From contig MAGV01000058.1 of NCBI GenBank assembly GCA_001717015.1, positions 9,164-16,192 of the forward strand: a DNA stretch of 7,029 nucleotides, read 5' to 3'. This document shows, in pieces, positions 5,563 to 7,029 of this stretch. The notes beneath the pieces were generated by a model that was not told the DNA's origin, did not search any database, and worked only from the letters and a program-made list of their open reading frames with translations. Both the position numbers and the translations under genes were made by a program. Each line of letters opens with the position of its first letter. Positions within the stretch are counted from its first letter, which is position 1. This DNA is from Candidatus Methanosuratincola petrocarbonis (ex Vanwonterghem et al. 2016) (GTDB lineage Archaea > Thermoproteota > Methanomethylicia > Methanomethylicales > Methanomethylicaceae).

Positions 5563-5907
5563 GTGCCCGGAGAAGTGAAAATCCTTGCGGCTATTGAGGC
5601 ATTCGCAGGAGTGTCGTACATACTGTACCTGATTAGATTCCAGGCTATTGACCCGTTCGTTGTACTGCCGCTCGCTATGGCAGCAATAAGCTTTGGCATA
5701 GCCTATGGGCTATACAGGATCAAGCGCCCTGCATGGTTCCTTTCAATGGGGTTCTCCCTGTTCGGGTTGGTATTCGGATCAGCAGGGCTGCTGCTGGTGG
5801 GCTTGACCCTTGAATCAGCCCTGGTTGACCTGCCGAAGCTCATTCTGGACCTAATAACTGTCCTGCTCTTGCTATCGAAGGACGTTCGCAAGGCTTTCAG
5901 GATCTGA
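5563..5907 (+). CDS. Small four-helix integral membrane protein, function unknown
   Basis: From the GTG at 5563 the product has 114 residues in four hydrophobic segments (about 6-24, 30-48, 55-78 and 88-105), with a short basic loop, RIKRPAW, in the middle and a final KDVRKAFRI. The pattern (opening VPGEVKILAAIEAFAG, a Gly-Leu-Tyr before a basic-Trp turn, closing Asp-Val-Arg-x3-Phe) recalls the widespread small membrane proteins with an opening 'RPxGVxILAI' and an ending 'VRxYF', none with known function. No ATG exists in this frame upstream of the first helix, and the frame opens only at 5518. The ATG that best fits the promoter (5526) lies in another frame and stops at 5553-5555. Removing one A from AAA 5548-5550 would join the two and give an N-terminus MHPERPDEDSVSVPGEVKIL. 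The true start is therefore uncertain. Confidence 0.75.
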   Translation: MPGEVKILAAIEAFAGVSYILYLIRFQAIDPFVVLPLAMAAISFGIAYGLYRIKRPAWFLSMGFSLFGLVFGSAGLLLVGLTLESALVDLPKLILDLITVLLLLSKDVRKAFRI

Positions 5908-5917
5908 TCTGCAAACC

Positions 5918-5926
5918 TTTTTTAAA
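5918..5926 (+). promoter_or_regulatory. T-tract/TATA box between the four-helix gene and marC-like gene
   Basis: TTTTTTAAA lies 10 bases after the stop of the preceding gene and is centred about 35 bases before the ATG at 5959. It probably serves twice, the T6 as a terminator for the upstream transcript and TTTAAA as the promoter box for the marC-like gene, whose mRNA would then have a leader of under 10 bases. Confidence 0.5.
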
Positions 5927-5958
5927 CCCTTGACCTCCACCTATTCCTGTGCTTTCCG

Positions 5959-6597
5959 ATGATCGATGCGTCATTCTTTAGCCTCTCGGACTTTTCCTAT
6001 TGGCCCTACCAGATAGCGCTGGTCTCAGCTCAGATTTTCGCAATTCTCAACCCAGTCAGCGTGCTCCCTGTTTTCCTCTCCCTTACCGAGGACCTTGGTG
6101 TGGCTGCAAGGCACCGGATAGTCGCAAGGTCTTCTCTGGCAGTCTTCATTATTTGCTTCATTATGGCAATCGCTGGTAATTACATACTGAGTTTCTTCAA
6201 CATCAATATTGCTAGCCTCAGAGTGGGCGGCGGGATCCTTTTGATGGTGATTGCGGTTGAGATGCTTGGCGGGCTGCCGAGGACAAAGAGCATAGACTCG
6301 AGGGAGGAGGTCGCGATAGTCCCGATTGCAACCCCGCTTTTGGTCGGTCCTGGAACTATGACGACTGTAATCCTGCTGTCGGCAAGCGTGCCCCTAGCAG
6401 TCCTCGTTGTAAGCATCATTGTCGTCGTCGCATTGATATACGCCATACTGCGTTACTCGGAGCATCTGATCAGGCTTACTGGGAAGAACGGGATAAGGGC
6501 GCTTGGAAGGTTTATGACAATCATAATCGCAGCCTTCGCAGCCCAGCTCCTGTATTCTGGCCTGACAGAGTGGCTGATTTCCTGGGGATTGATATGA
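5959..6597 (+). CDS. MarC-family (UPF0056) integral membrane protein
   Basis: The 212-residue protein has six membrane segments and both family signatures: FAILNPVSVLPVFLSLT (27-43), where Asn-Pro lies in the first helix, and VPIATPLLVGPGTMTTVI (121-138) in the middle, the pseudo-symmetric partner motif. The length is normal for the family. It sits in the cytoplasmic membrane. MarC was first linked to multiple antibiotic resistance in E. coli, but that link was later withdrawn and no substrate is firmly established, so the activity is unknown; transport of small molecules is a reasonable guess. The ATG at 5959 follows a TTTAAA box by about 35 bases with no ribosome binding site, in line with a leaderless mRNA. 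No gene is linked downstream, and a T6 tract lies at 6658-6663. Confidence 0.93.
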   Translation: MIDASFFSLSDFSYWPYQIALVSAQIFAILNPVSVLPVFLSLTEDLGVAARHRIVARSSLAVFIICFIMAIAGNYILSFFNINIASLRVGGGILLMVIAVEMLGGLPRTKSIDSREEVAIVPIATPLLVGPGTMTTVILLSASVPLAVLVVSIIVVVALIYAILRYSEHLIRLTGKNGIRALGRFMTIIIAAFAAQLLYSGLTEWLISWGLI

Positions 6598-7000
6598 GAG
6601 TCATGTATATTTGAATTAATTTCTCAAAAACCAAATATATGATCTGGTCAAGGACGATTTTTTCGGTTGTCTCATTTGGCGCTTCTAGCTCTGAAATTTG
6701 ACTACTTCGAGCCTGCGAATCTGACATTCTACTGAACTGCGGTTTTTGGAACTAAAAACTCAGCACAGCTATTTTTAACTTCTTCCACTCTTAAGACCGC
6801 TTTTCTGATTAGAAATTACTATGACATTAAAATTGGACTCTCTCCTACAATGCATAGATAGCAAATGGTAGCCCGGAAGAGATGGGCGCCTAAGCACGCA
6901 TTTATACTACTATTATGCCTCGGATAAAACCGTCACACCCCCTCTTTTTTCATTCTTCGATCGAGCTGGTTTTTTGTTGAAAAGTGCACGGTGATGGGAT
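6598..7000. other. AT-rich intergenic stretch without a convincing gene
   Basis: About 400 bases hold no ORF longer than about 38 codons that is not a shadow of the MarC-like gene. Visible items are a T6 tract at 6658-6663 (likely MarC-like gene terminator), a short hairpin GCCC/GGGC at 6871-6874 and 6884-6887 followed by the palindrome GGCGCC, a TATA-like TTTATACT at 6901-6908, and a C5-T-C-T6 tract at 6938-6950. Two tiny overlapping ORFs (6821-6871 and 6865-6927) are discussed under findings. No tRNA, repeat array or insertion sequence end was seen. Confidence 0.5.
6658..6663 (+). terminator. T6 tract downstream of the MarC-like gene
   Basis: Six T occur about 60 bases after the MarC-like gene stop, the first run of this length downstream. 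It is the best available candidate for ending that transcript, with only its length and position as evidence. Confidence 0.3.
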
Positions 7001-7029
7001 TTGACTCCCAAACAAGTTGTCGACATCAT
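7001..7029 (+). CDS. Possible N-terminus of an unidentified gene (runs off right edge)
   Basis: A TTG at 7001 is preceded by GGTGAT (6990-6995), a six-base match to the archaeal ribosome binding site, five bases upstream. The nine complete codons read MTPKQVVDI, which looks like the start of a helix in a soluble protein. The frame has a stop at 6992-6994, so this TTG is the first possible start. A TATA-like box at 6901-6908 would give a leader of about 70 bases. Nine residues do not allow a family to be named. The opposite strand is also open here (7029-6913), which is the main alternative. Confidence 0.33.

Noticed and set aside
6521..6727. Minus-strand frame of 68 codons overlapping the 3' end of the MarC-like gene
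   Set aside because: It lies partly antisense to that gene, has no promoter or ribosome binding site, and its C-terminal part is Arg-rich shadow sequence.
6996..7012. tRNA T-arm-like sequence on the minus strand (GGGAGTCAAATCCC)
   Set aside because: The loop lacks the T-T-C order, the flanking stem does not pair when aligned to tRNA positions, and no acceptor stem follows.
6913..7029. Minus-strand frame open from the right edge, ending GGVTVLSEA
   Set aside because: It crosses two T-runs that look intergenic and has basic low-information sequence. The plus-strand TTG with GGTGAT is better supported, though the choice is not certain.
1..7029. CRISPR arrays, insertion sequences, long direct repeats, toxin-antitoxin or defence genes
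   Set aside because: No regularly spaced repeats, transposase sequence or defence-family motif was seen on either strand.

Overview
The window looks like a piece of an archaeal chromosome of moderate GC. The signals are archaeal throughout: TATA boxes about 30-42 bases ahead of start codons with almost no 5' leader, GGTGA-type ribosome binding sites where a leader or an internal operon position exists, and short T-tracts as terminators. The gene families agree: an adenosine-specific kinase of the type characterised in Pyrobaculum, a UspA protein, and an archaeal-style MarC and MscS. I cannot place it more finely than Archaea; a TACK-type lineage is a guess.

Layout. On the minus strand at the left edge, the adenosine-specific kinase (577-95) is followed 4 bases after its stop by the first 30 codons of an unrecognised gene that runs off the window (90-1). 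Divergent from these are a universal stress protein (724-1164) and an unrecognised protein with a Cys-rich C-terminus (1207-1695). Convergent to that pair is a membrane-anchored, probably glycosylated surface protein with a DUF4430-like domain (2417-1722). An AT-rich divergent promoter region (about 2466-2670) then leads into a two-gene operon: a 74-residue Trp-rich membrane protein and a 520-residue sodium:solute symporter. Three plus-strand genes follow, each with its own promoter: an MscS-type mechanosensitive channel, a small four-helix membrane protein and a MarC-family membrane protein. The last 430 bases are AT-rich and carry no convincing gene except a possible partial gene starting at the right edge with a TTG codon.

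Theme. From 2671 to 6597 every gene encodes an integral membrane protein (transport, osmotic release, unknown small membrane proteins). This suggests a membrane or solute-handling neighbourhood rather than a single pathway, because most genes have separate promoters.

The most unusual points are two very short ORFs placed where the promoter predicts the start codon (2628-2678 and 5526-5555). Each runs into the next gene in another frame, and removing one A from a homopolymer would fuse each to its gene. The symporter also lacks a normally conserved Thr-Asp/Gln motif. I found no CRISPR array, insertion sequence, rRNA or intact tRNA, and no clear evidence of a new multi-gene system.
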